This document shows, piece after piece, positions 26,243 to 33,338 of a DNA stretch of 39,766 nt (position 1 is its first letter; the number at the start of each line of letters is the position of its first letter). The translations under genes were made by a program, and so were the position numbers. The stretch lies in contig NZ_NVXQ01000014.1 of the NCBI RefSeq assembly GCF_002733955.1, positions 1 to 39,766 on the forward strand. Reading direction: 5' to 3'. The stretch comes from Hoeflea sp. GTDB lineage: Bacteria; Pseudomonadota; Alphaproteobacteria; Rhizobiales; Rhizobiaceae. The notes under the pieces were generated by a model that was not told where the DNA came from, did no database searches, and was given only the letters and a program-made list of their open reading frames with translations.

Positions 26243-26274
26243 AATCATTGGTGACGCCAAGATGACGACCGCAC
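26233..26274 (+). other. attR-like junction of the serine-recombinase element
   Basis: The element end CATCATGAAATCATTGGT is followed by GA (26253-26254) and IstB sequence CGCCAAGATGACG. It overlaps the recombinase stop at 26240-26242, so the gene runs almost to the element edge. Confidence 0.7.
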
Positions 26275-26357
26275 TGCTCGACAGGCTCACCCATCACTGC
26301 GAGATCGTCGAAACCGGCAACGAGTCCTGGCGCTTCAAAAACCGCTCTCAAAGCTAA
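26253..26357 (+). pseudogene. istB: IstB ATPase, 3' part (last 34 residues)
   Basis: The frame [20 protein letters not shown]... ends NRSQS at TAA 26355-26357. It is the conserved C-terminal end of IstB and continues exactly the reading frame broken at 23628. No start of its own is expected. Confidence 0.92.
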
Positions 26358-26467
26358 AGCCGAAGAGCCCTACCACCCGCACCTGGTTCGCCCTCTGCAA
26401 CCCCGGCCAGCGCCGGGCGAACCAGGTGCTGATCGTCAACATGGGGGTCAACATTGGACGCCGATAT

Positions 26468-26494
26468 GGGGTCAAATTTCCGCGCCGATTGACA
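26468..26494 (-). repeat. IS21 right terminal repeat
   Basis: Reads TGTCAATCGGCG inward on the minus strand and ends TTTGACCCC; mate of 21388-21414. At 26494/26495 it joins the ISL3 transposase gene. Confidence 0.7.
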
Positions 26495-27425
26495 GCCCTT
26501 GCTGGCGCAAAGCGTGGAGCATGTCGAATATTTCCTGGCGGGATTGCCGATGCGCAAGACGGGCGCGACGGCGATGTGTGGCAGCGTCAACAATTGCGTC
26601 CTCTGGCAGAATAGCCCTGCCGGTGGCGCGCCCCGAAAGGCTCATCTGTTCTTCGATGGCCGAGCGAAGGTTCTGGACCAGATGAAACCGATCGGCGACC
26701 TGTTGGGCCTGCGGTGCGCCTTCACGAGCCGCCTGCGCATACAGGCCGCAGCGGTCCCGACTAACAATTTCGATGGAAGGACGGTCACGCAGCCACTTGG
26801 CCGCACTCTCGACGCTACGGTCATCCAGTATGTCGACAACCGAGCGGCGCTCGAGGTCGACCATGATGGTTCCGTAGTTCGTCGCCCTCCGCCAACTCCA
26901 ATCATCGATACCGACCACCCGTAACTCGGAATTGCGATGAGCAACCTCGGCATCCCGCTTCAACTGCCTCAGGATGGTGTCATCATTGACGGGCATGCCG
27001 AGCCGCTGCATTAACCGCTCACCAGGGCGGCCGCCGGCGCTATGGCCGAACAGGCCGACAATCTCTCCGACCCTTCTCGTCCGACGCGCGTATGGATCAG
27101 CTACCGTCGGCAGTCGGTCTGTGAACGTTCGTCGTGGGCATTCCCGCTGTGCACATCGCCAGCGGCTCAGCAGCAGCTTCACTGTCACCGGCTTGCCCTG
27201 GACCGGCAGATCCTGGAGGCTGCGGCGGGCCCAACCATGCCGACTTCGGCTTCGCCGTCCACAATCGGGGCAGATGCCGATCGCGGATCCAGCAGCGGAA
27301 ACAACCCACCCGTCGTCAACAGTGAGCGTGGCACCCAGAATCTTAACCCCTGGGCCGGGCGACCATGTCGATTTCTTTTGCATGCCCGCCCATAGCGACA
27401 TCATCGCTAACAGCCGATGAATCAC
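26495..27425 (-). pseudogene. ISL3-family transposase, 3'-truncated by IS21
   Basis: The minus-strand frame has an N-terminal zinc-finger zone (ICPDCGRRSRSRHGWARRSLQDLP, then RWRCAQRECPRRTFTDRLP). Part of the DDE domain follows: RVVGIDDWSWRRATNYGTIMVDLERR (Asp) and IVSRDRCGLYAQAAREGAPQAQQVADRFHLVQNL (Asp). It breaks off at MLHALRQQG where the IS21 end begins. The final Glu and about 80-150 C-terminal residues are absent. The element's outer end probably lies at 27454 (GGCACTTAATGAGG inward). Start could be GTG 27425 or ATG 27383 (MQKKSTW). Confidence 0.88.
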
Positions 27426-27454
27426 ACAAAGTGAGGAAGAACCTCATTAAGTGC
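26495..27454 (-). mobile_element. ISL3-family element remnant
   Basis: One end (near 27454) and most of the transposase remain; the other end was lost at the IS21 junction. The sequence left of IS21 (21148-21387) does not continue this transposase, so more than a simple insertion happened. Confidence 0.65.
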
Positions 27455-27466
27455 CAAGTCACACAC

Positions 27467-27495
27467 TTGCTTTTAAAAACAAACGCACGTATAAA
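27467..27495 (+). promoter_or_regulatory. Candidate promoter of the TRAP/catabolic operon
   Basis: TTGCTT (27467-27472), 17 bp, TATAAA (27490-27495), 83 bp before dctQ. The palindrome CAAGT-N5-ACTTG (27455-27469) overlaps the -35 box and could be an operator. Both lie immediately beside the ISL3 end, so the IS may have supplied or disturbed control. Confidence 0.5.
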
Positions 27496-27577
27496 CAAAA
27501 GCCGAGTAGTGCATGCGTGGCCTCGCCGAAGGCGGCGAAGGGAGTGCCCAGCAGGCAGAGGGAGGGGAGGATGTCAC

Positions 27578-28072
27578 TTGGCTCTGGATACCGTTGTGAA
27601 CAAGTTTTCGGCTGGCGGCGAGATTATTGCTCGCATGGCGCTTCTGCTAATGGTGGTGCACGTCTGCGCCGAGGTAATTGGGCGATATGTTTTAAATCAA
27701 CCGCTTCCGATGACGATAGAAATCGTCGCCCACTACTACTTGGTTGCAGTAATTTTTTTGCCGATGGCGAGCGTCGAGCTGATGAACGACCATACGAAAG
27801 TCGAGCTCCTGACAGAAATGGCCGGGCCTCGGCTAGCTGCCGTGGCGGAGTTGATGTCCGGCATTTTATCAGTCGGTATTCTCTCACTGCTTGTCGTCGC
27901 GACGTTACAGGAGGCGATTGCTCAATCCCGTGTTGGCGCGGCTGCAAGTGGCCCGTTTTTCGATCTGCTGGTCTGGCCTACACGCTGGTTGGTGCTTGTG
28001 GGCTTGGGACTGTTCCTTGTGGCGCTCGTCTTGCGGCTTATCGGTGTTTGGCGTCGGGTTTGTACTGCATGA
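27578..28072 (+). CDS. dctQ: TRAP transporter small permease (DctQ)
   Basis: The 164-residue membrane protein starts at a TTG placed 7 bp after GGAGGGGAGG; no ATG is in a better place in this frame. It has four hydrophobic helices and the family segment VHVCAEVIGRYVLNQPLPMTIEIVAHYYLVAVIFLPMASVE, followed by the short loop DHTKVELL. DctQ pairs with DctM in the inner membrane to import a carboxylate driven by Na+ or H+. An IS1595 element separates it from dctM; before that insertion the gap was only about 50 bp. Confidence 0.85.
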   Translation: MALDTVVNKFSAGGEIIARMALLLMVVHVCAEVIGRYVLNQPLPMTIEIVAHYYLVAVIFLPMASVELMNDHTKVELLTEMAGPRLAAVAELMSGILSVGILSLLVVATLQEAIAQSRVGAAASGPFFDLLVWPTRWLVLVGLGLFLVALVLRLIGVWRRVCTA

Positions 28073-28110
28073 GCGCAAGAGTCTCGCCCCAAATCCGCAG
28101 CGACATAAAC

Positions 28111-28118
28111 GAGGCAAT
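28111..28118 (+). repeat. IS1595 target duplication, left copy
   Basis: GAGGCAAT here and GAGGCAAC at 29182-29189 (7 of 8 identical) flank the element ends, as expected for the 8-bp duplication of IS1595. Confidence 0.6.
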
Positions 28119-29181
28119 CTTGCCTATCCGGTTGTTACCCACACCCACTAAATGTGGGGTGCACCCATTCTCCGGAGAAAAGCCCGTCAAAGGTCGGCGC
28201 GGCTGCCTCGCCGGCGATTCCGAGCAGCGAGCGGAATGCGTTGAAGGGATAGAAGCGCCGATTGAATCGAAACATGAACTCGTTGAGGTAGGCTTGTAGA
28301 TGCTTGACGCTGTCTCCGTGATGGATGCCATTGATCCAAGTCTTCAGATTGGCGAAGACCAAGTGGATGATCGGCAGGAATTCCTCTGCGATCTCTGGGT
28401 CTCCGCATTCGGCGATCGCGTGGTGGTCGAATCCGCGCTTGCGGAGGCCGGCATAGCCGCTCCAGTCGTCGGTGACGATCAAGTGATCCGGGAGCAACGG
28501 CGTTCTCGACGAATCCGCAGAGCGAATTGGCGCTACGGTCAGGGACGACAGCGAGACGAACACGCCCCGCATAGCGACCGTCTTTCCGATTGTCGAGCTT
28601 GGTTCCCGGCTTGCGGCGCCGCACCTCCACGGCGCAGGAGACGAGAACCTTGTGATGGACGCCTCGGGGGTCCGTCCACCGACCCACGTTTCATCCACTT
28701 CGACATGTTCTTGCGGCTTCCCGCCGATCTTGTCGCGTTCGGGGCGCACCATCCCGGCGCGGAGTTTGTGAAGGATGCCGAAGGCCGTCTCGTAGCGCGA
28801 CAGGCCGAGTTGCCGCTGAAATTGGACGGCCGACGACATTCCGGGCGTCTGGCTGGCTATCAAATAGGCCGCCCAGTACCAAGTCGACACCGGCGTGTGG
28901 CCGCGCTCCATGACGGTCCCGGCCATCAGGCTTACGTCTTTGCGACAGGCGCGGCAGCCGCAGAACGCCTGGGCGGGCTTCGAAACGGAACGGCTCGCCA
29001 ACGACGCCGCACCTTGGACAAGCGAAACCTCCCTTCCATCGGGCCTTTTCGAGATAGGCAGCACAGGCCGCGCCGTCCGGGAAAATGCGTTGGAACTGCG
29101 GGAACTGCAGGTCGTCACGGGCCAGGATATCCATGCCAAACACTAGATCTGGTGGGTGTGGGAGTTAACCGGATAGGCAAG
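28119..29181 (-). mobile_element. IS1595-family element (1063 bp) between dctQ and dctM
   Basis: Ends are inverted repeats: CTTGCCTATCCGGTT then ACCCACACCCAC on the left, and the same in reverse complement on the right with two or three differences. Size, DDE transposase and a near-perfect 8-bp duplication agree with IS1595. The transposase carries frameshifts, so the copy is immobile on its own, but it may block or alter transcription from dctQ into dctM. Confidence 0.8.
28135..29143 (-). pseudogene. IS1595-family transposase with three frameshifts
   Basis: Family motifs run through two reading frames. The N-terminal zone (QFQRIFPDGAACAAYLEKARW, CPRCGVVG) is in one frame to about 28985. Then CRACRKDVSLMAGTVME... 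and VEVDETWVGG are in another to about 28690. The segment VHHKVLVSCAVEVRRRKPG is back in the first to about 28480, and IVTDDWSGYAGLRKRGFDHH ... HLVFANLKTWINGIHHG is in the second to the end. Three shifts are too many for programmed frameshifting, so this is a broken gene. The DDE/N residues themselves are still present. Confidence 0.82.
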
Positions 29182-29189
29182 GAGGCAAC
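29182..29189 (+). repeat. IS1595 target duplication, right copy
   Basis: GAGGCAAC, one base different from 28111-28118; it sits 6 bp before the dctM start. Confidence 0.6.
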
Positions 29190-29195
29190 GAACCC

Positions 29196-30509
29196 ATGAC
29201 AGGTGTGACTATAGGATTTATCGGGTTAGCGTTGCTTGTGGTCTTGTTGTTTTTCCGGATGCATGTTGGCTTGGCACTTTCTCTTGTCTCCTTTGGGGGG
29301 CTTGCGTCCCTCCGCGGCTTTGATGCGGCTTACGGCGCGCTCAGGTCGTTACCCTATGATTTTGCAGCGAATTGGTCGCTGGCCGCAATACCGATGTTCC
29401 TACTGATGGGAGCGATTGCCTACCATGGGGGATTGACATCGGGGCTTTTTCGGGCGGCAAAGGCATGGCTTGGCCAGTTGCCGGGTGGACTGGCAGTTGC
29501 ATCCACTATAGCGTGCGCGATGTTCGCAGCGGTCAGCGGCTCCAGCTTGGCCACGGCATCCGCGATGGGGCGCATCGCCATTCCCGAGATGCTCCACGCG
29601 CGTTACGATGCAGGTTTAGCCGCGGGTACTGTGGCGGCCGCCGGTACGATAGGGTCCTTGATTCCGCCCAGTATTCTGATGATTCTCTATGCTGTGTTTA
29701 CAGAGCAATCGATCGGGATATGCCTGATGGCTGGAATTCTTCCCGGTTTGCTGACTGCTTTCATGTATACAGTAATGATCGTTCTCCGCTGTTATTTGAA
29801 TGACGAACTTGCTCCGTCAGTGCATGCGTCATCTTGGCCGGAGCGGTTTACCGCGTTGAGGGAGGTTTGGCCGGTGCTGCTGGTCGCTGGTGGTGTAATT
29901 ACGGGGATCTATGCCGGGATTGCCACTGAGAGCGAAGCCGCTGGTATTGGTGCGGCATTGATGGCGGTGGTGGCTTTCGTGCGTCTGCGCAGCGGTTACA
30001 GGAGGCGGGCGTTCTTGGACGCCGCTCGCGAAACGGTCATCTCGACGGCCTCGATCCTCCTGATTGCTATCGGGGCGAGTTTGCTGACGCGCTTTGTGGT
30101 GGTCAGCGGCATTCCGCAATTTATCGGCGCCGAGATCACCGATATGGGGTTGGGTTCGACGATGGTGCTGTTCGTTATTGCGGCTTTCACGCTCGTTTTA
30201 GGAATGTTTTTGGATCCCATGGGTGTTCTTCTAATCACGCTCCCCGTCGCGCTTCCGCTTGTCGAGGCGGCGAATATAAACCTCATTTGGTTCGCAGTAA
30301 TCATGATCAAGTTGATTGAAATAGGTCTGATCACACCCCCTATCGGTATGAACGTTTTCGTGATCAAGGGCGTGGTGGGCAAAAGTATAGCGCTGGGGAC
30401 AATCTTTCGAGGGGTCAGCTGGTTCGTTGTCATCGAAATGTTGACGCTTCTACTGCTGATACTGTTTCCGCAGATTTCTCTATATGTCCCCAACTTAATG
30501 GTCGGCTAG
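29196..30509 (+). CDS. dctM: TRAP transporter large permease (DctM)
   Basis: This 437-residue protein has about twelve hydrophobic helices and the DctM hallmarks: LALSLVSFGGLASLRG near the start, the GSSLATASAMGRIAIPEM segment with the first helical hairpin, AGTIGSLIPPSILMILYAVFTEQSIG, and the second hairpin LGMFLDPMGVLLITLPVALPLV followed by GLITPPIGMNVFVIKG. It forms the substrate path in the inner membrane with DctQ. Its ribosome site (GGAGGCAACG) overlaps the IS1595 right duplication. The next gene, dctP, starts 63 bp downstream. Confidence 0.93.
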   Translation: MTGVTIGFIGLALLVVLLFFRMHVGLALSLVSFGGLASLRGFDAAYGALRSLPYDFAANWSLAAIPMFLLMGAIAYHGGLTSGLFRAAKAWLGQLPGGLAVASTIACAMFAAVSGSSLATASAMGRIAIPEMLHARYDAGLAAGTVAAAGTIGSLIPPSILMILYAVFTEQSIGICLMAGILPGLLTAFMYTVMIVLRCYLNDELAPSVHASSWPERFTALREVWPVLLVAGGVITGIYAGIATESEAAGIGAALMAVVAFVRLRSGYRRRAFLDAARETVISTASILLIAIGASLLTRFVVVSGIPQFIGAEITDMGLGSTMVLFVIAAFTLVLGMFLDPMGVLLITLPVALPLVEAANINLIWFAVIMIKLIEIGLITPPIGMNVFVIKGVVGKSIALGTIFRGVSWFVVIEMLTLLLLILFPQISLYVPNLMVG

Positions 30510-30572
30510 TTCTGGCTAGGTCTTGGGAACAGCGTTCTCTTCAATATATCATCTTAACATGGAGGAAAAGAA

Positions 30573-31700
30573 ATGATCAGACCAATCTTCAGAGCTACAT
30601 GTATCGGCGTCGGAATTTTACTTTTCGCTGCATCGAGCGGGCGGTCAGAAGAGGCGCGTATGCTTGTTTATGCGAATTATCAGCCACCCTCAAACGCGGC
30701 AAACAAATACGGCTATGGTCCGTACTTCGAGGCGGTTACTAGAGATACGAACGGTAAGTTGACCTTTGATCTAGTAGCCGGGGGCGCTCTCCTCGGGGCC
30801 TCGGCGATGTTGCCCGGCCTGCGCGACGGGATCGCCGATGGTGGATTCGTCGTCTCGATTTATTCACCTAGTAACCTTCCGCGCGATTCGATGCTATCGG
30901 AGATGGCGTTGGTCGGCGAGAATCCCGCAGTAATGGCGGCAGCGGTGGCCGAGACTGTTCTTCTGGATTGTCCCGATTGCAAAGCTGAATGGGATCAGAA
31001 TGGCATTGCCTATGTAGCACCCTACGCGACTATGCCCTATTACCTGATGTGCAAGGGCGATCTGCAAAGCAGCGCCGACATTCAGGGAAAAAAGATCCGC
31101 GCGGTCGGCGCTTGGGGCAGATGGGCTAACGCGCTAGGGGCTGTACCGGTGAATCTGCCATCATCGGAGGTCTATCAGGCTTTGGAGCGAAACCAGGCGG
31201 ACTGCGTGCTCGGCTCGATTGCGTGGCTAAAACAGCTTTCTCTTATCGAGCTGGTCGACACCATCGTTGATCTGCCAATGGGCACATTCCACGGCGGTGG
31301 CTACGTGGTCTATTCTAAATCGACTTGGGATGGATTGCCGGAAGACCAAAGGGCGGCGCTTATCGCAAATGCGCCAATTGCTATCTCGGGCGAGATCTTC
31401 CGCGGTTATTTACCCGAAGATCTCGAGACCTTGCAGGATGCGCGGGACAAGGGAATTAAATTCCTTGCTCCTGATGACAGCCTGCTGGCGAAATTGAAAG
31501 CCTATAAGGCGGCCGAGGGTGATGCAGTCGCCAGTATTGCCGAGGGTCGAGGGGTTAAGAATGCTCGCGAGATCATCGCGACGCTTCTGGAAAACAAAGC
31601 CAAATGGGAAGGCCTAAGCGCCGAGTTCGGCGATGACCCGGAGAAATACGAAGAGGTATTGTCGCGCGAGATCTACTCCAAAGTTCAGCCGGGACAATAG
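30573..31700 (+). CDS. dctP: TRAP transporter substrate-binding protein (DctP)
   Basis: A 375-residue periplasmic receptor. The first 26 residues form a signal peptide (MIRPIFRATCIGVGILLFAASSG, cleavage near GRS-EEA). The mature part has DctP landmarks: the GGALLGASAMLPGLRDGIADGG ligand-lobe segment, and IQGKKIRAVGAWGRWANALGAVPVNLPSSEVYQALERNQADCVLGS, where GKKIR-type Arg usually binds the carboxylate. Two Cys pairs (LLDCPDC and MCKG) are unusual. GGAGGAAAAG gives a strong ribosome site. The thiolase-like gene starts 4 bp after the stop. The ligand is a carboxylate; its identity is not visible. Confidence 0.93.
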   Translation: MIRPIFRATCIGVGILLFAASSGRSEEARMLVYANYQPPSNAANKYGYGPYFEAVTRDTNGKLTFDLVAGGALLGASAMLPGLRDGIADGGFVVSIYSPSNLPRDSMLSEMALVGENPAVMAAAVAETVLLDCPDCKAEWDQNGIAYVAPYATMPYYLMCKGDLQSSADIQGKKIRAVGAWGRWANALGAVPVNLPSSEVYQALERNQADCVLGSIAWLKQLSLIELVDTIVDLPMGTFHGGGYVVYSKSTWDGLPEDQRAALIANAPIAISGEIFRGYLPEDLETLQDARDKGIKFLAPDDSLLAKLKAYKAAEGDAVASIAEGRGVKNAREIIATLLENKAKWEGLSAEFGDDPEKYEEVLSREIYSKVQPGQ

Positions 31701-31704
31701 TAGA

Positions 31705-32901
31705 ATGCAACCGGTGAATGAAGTCACTCTCTTAGCTGCGTCGGCGACTCCGGTCGGGAAAATCCAATCCCGCCCGGGGGCCGCACAACAGGTTCTGGAA
31801 CATGAACTGCTCGCGCAGGTGGTGAGTCAGGCGATCGCGGATGCAAATGTCGACAAGATGCAGGTGGGTGCGATGATTTTCGCTGAGCCGCACATCTACA
31901 CGCGTCAGAAATACTTCGCGACCTTCATGGCAGGCTATCTAGACATGAAATGCGACGGCGGTGTGATGGAGATCCTGGGCAACGGCATGACCGGCGGGTT
32001 GGTTTTCGACCGAGCCGCCGATGAAATTCGGCTCGGCCGGACCGAGCTGGCGTTGGCGCTTGGCGTCAATCTGGAAACGGCGGTGCCTGCCACCGAACAT
32101 ATGAACTATACGATGCGCGCGGTCGGCGATGTGGATTTTCAATCCGCCGCTGGATTCACGCCGATCTCCTGGTATGCGATGGACGCCGTGCGTTACATGC
32201 ACGAGACCGGCGCAACCCGGGAACAGATTTCAAGCGTTGCGCTGAAGAACCGCAAACACGCTGAATTGAACCCGCTGGCACAGTTCAGAAAACCGATGAC
32301 TATCGATGATGTCCTGGCCGCCAAGCCCATCGTGCACCCATTATCGCTGCTGGATGTACCGCCTCGCTCGGATGGGGCCATCTGTCTGGTGCTTGCCTCG
32401 CGCCGCGTGGCCGAGCAGAGCGGTCGGCCCTTTGTAGTGTTGCGAGGGCGGGGGGCCTATCACGAGGGGGTGCATCAGATTGCCGATGCGCCTGCTGACA
32501 TGATCGCCCTGAACGCGGCACAGCGGGCTGGACGCGCAGCCTATGACGATGCCGGTTTGACGCCCGATCAGATCGATCTCGCCGAGCTTTATGCTCCTTG
32601 CACGATCGTCGAGATTCTCGTGGCTGAAGCGCTTGGTCTGCTAGAGAAGGGCAAGGGCGCCGAGCAGACCGAGGCGGGGCAGACTACACTCGGTGGGCGG
32701 ATTCCCATCAACACATCTGGGGGCTGCCAGTCGCGTGGCCATCCGGCGCGGCTGACGCCGCTCTACAACGCCTTGGAACTATATCAGCAGCTGACGTCGC
32801 AGGCGGGCCACAGGCAAGTTGACATGGCGCGAATTGGCTTAATGTGCTGCGAGTTGGGAAATTACAACGCGGCGCTTATACATATACTGGAGGCGGCATG
32901 A
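31705..32901 (+). CDS. Thiolase-fold protein lacking the nucleophilic Cys (Ltp2/DitF-like)
   Basis: The 398-residue protein has the two-domain thiolase fold, with ELALALGVN in the N-half and DLAELYAPCTIVEILVAEALG plus NTSGGCQSRGHPARLTPL (the GHP His) in the C-half. Where thiolases have CxSG for acyl transfer, this protein has MEILGNGMTGG (about residues 88-98), with Gly94 at the Cys position by my alignment. It is directly coupled (ATGA) to a DUF35 gene. The same pairing forms the steroid side-chain retro-aldolase Ltp2-ChsH2, which also lacks the Cys. An aldolase role is therefore preferred over thiolysis, though the call is inferred. Confidence 0.85.
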   Translation: MQPVNEVTLLAASATPVGKIQSRPGAAQQVLEHELLAQVVSQAIADANVDKMQVGAMIFAEPHIYTRQKYFATFMAGYLDMKCDGGVMEILGNGMTGGLVFDRAADEIRLGRTELALALGVNLETAVPATEHMNYTMRAVGDVDFQSAAGFTPISWYAMDAVRYMHETGATREQISSVALKNRKHAELNPLAQFRKPMTIDDVLAAKPIVHPLSLLDVPPRSDGAICLVLASRRVAEQSGRPFVVLRGRGAYHEGVHQIADAPADMIALNAAQRAGRAAYDDAGLTPDQIDLAELYAPCTIVEILVAEALGLLEKGKGAEQTEAGQTTLGGRIPINTSGGCQSRGHPARLTPLYNALELYQQLTSQAGHRQVDMARIGLMCCELGNYNAALIHILEAA

Positions 32902-33338
32902 TCGAACATGTAATCCCTATGACAGGCAACCGTCCCTATCCGCCCCGGATTTCAGGTTTCACCCAAACCTTCTGGGATGGTCTTACGGAAGGGCGGTTTC
33001 TGACCACCTGCTGCGCCGCCTGCCAGAAGACAACCTTTCCACCCAAGCCCATATGCCCGGCTTGTCTAGGCGCCAAGGTGGAATGGAGAGAAATCTCGGG
33101 CCGAGGCCACATCTATTCCTATACGATCGTCCACGCGGCTCCGAGCATCTTCACGCATGAAGCGCCGTATGCGGTTGGAATTGTGGACACTCCCGAGGGG
33201 TTGCGCATGGCGGCCCGTCTGCTGATCTCGCCAGAGCGGCTGCGGGTCACGATGCCGGTCGCGGTAGGGAGGATGGCGTATGAGGACGGATCATTTTTCG
33301 GCTTTGTCGAAGCGGAAGGTGACCGTGCAAATGACTGA
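32898..33338 (+). CDS. DUF35/OB-fold acyl-CoA-binding partner protein
   Basis: A 146-residue protein with the rubredoxin-like zinc ribbon CCAACQKTTFPPKPICPACLG (about 37-57), then the OB-fold EWREISGRGHIYSYTIVHAAPSIFTHEAPYAVGIVD. This is the DUF35_N plus OB-fold pair that binds the CoA part of the substrate for thiolase-fold partners. It starts in an ATGA overlap with the thiolase-like gene and overlaps the next gene by 8 bases, so equal production with its partner is likely. Confidence 0.92.
   Translation: MIEHVIPMTGNRPYPPRISGFTQTFWDGLTEGRFLTTCCAACQKTTFPPKPICPACLGAKVEWREISGRGHIYSYTIVHAAPSIFTHEAPYAVGIVDTPEGLRMAARLLISPERLRVTMPVAVGRMAYEDGSFFGFVEAEGDRAND

Larger units (their letters stand above)
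23629..26252 (+). mobile_element. Three-gene serine-recombinase element (2624 bp) inserted in istB
   Basis: The segment carries a DUF5372-like ORF, a 69-residue ORF and a 701-residue serine recombinase, all rightward, and nothing else. It is bounded by GA on each side. The circular form would read TTGGT-GA-ACCAA at its joint, with arms that match in mirror image at 15 of 20 positions, the form of an attP for a large serine recombinase. Removal regenerates istB exactly. No resistance, transfer or other cargo gene is present. Confidence 0.82.
21388..26494 (+). mobile_element. IS21-family element, interrupted in istB
   Basis: Related 27-bp ends lie at 21388-21414 and 26468-26494 (reverse complement): TGTGTTTCGGCGTGC... 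against TGTCAATCGGCGCGG..., both running into TTGACCCC, with a second shared block TCGGCGTCCAAT further in. The element holds istA and istB, but istB is split by a 2624-bp insertion. Without that insert it would be about 2.5 kb, normal for IS21. Flanks show no matching target duplication: the right side is an ISL3 transposase and the left side is not its other half. Confidence 0.82.

Noticed and set aside
28135-29143. Programmed frameshift in the IS1595 transposase
   Set aside because: Three shifts back and forth between two frames, with an in-frame stop at 28688-28690, fit decay better than a single programmed slip site.
31705-32901. Ordinary acetyl-CoA acetyltransferase
   Set aside because: The nucleophilic Cys segment is absent and a DUF35 partner is coupled, which ordinary degradative thiolases do not have.
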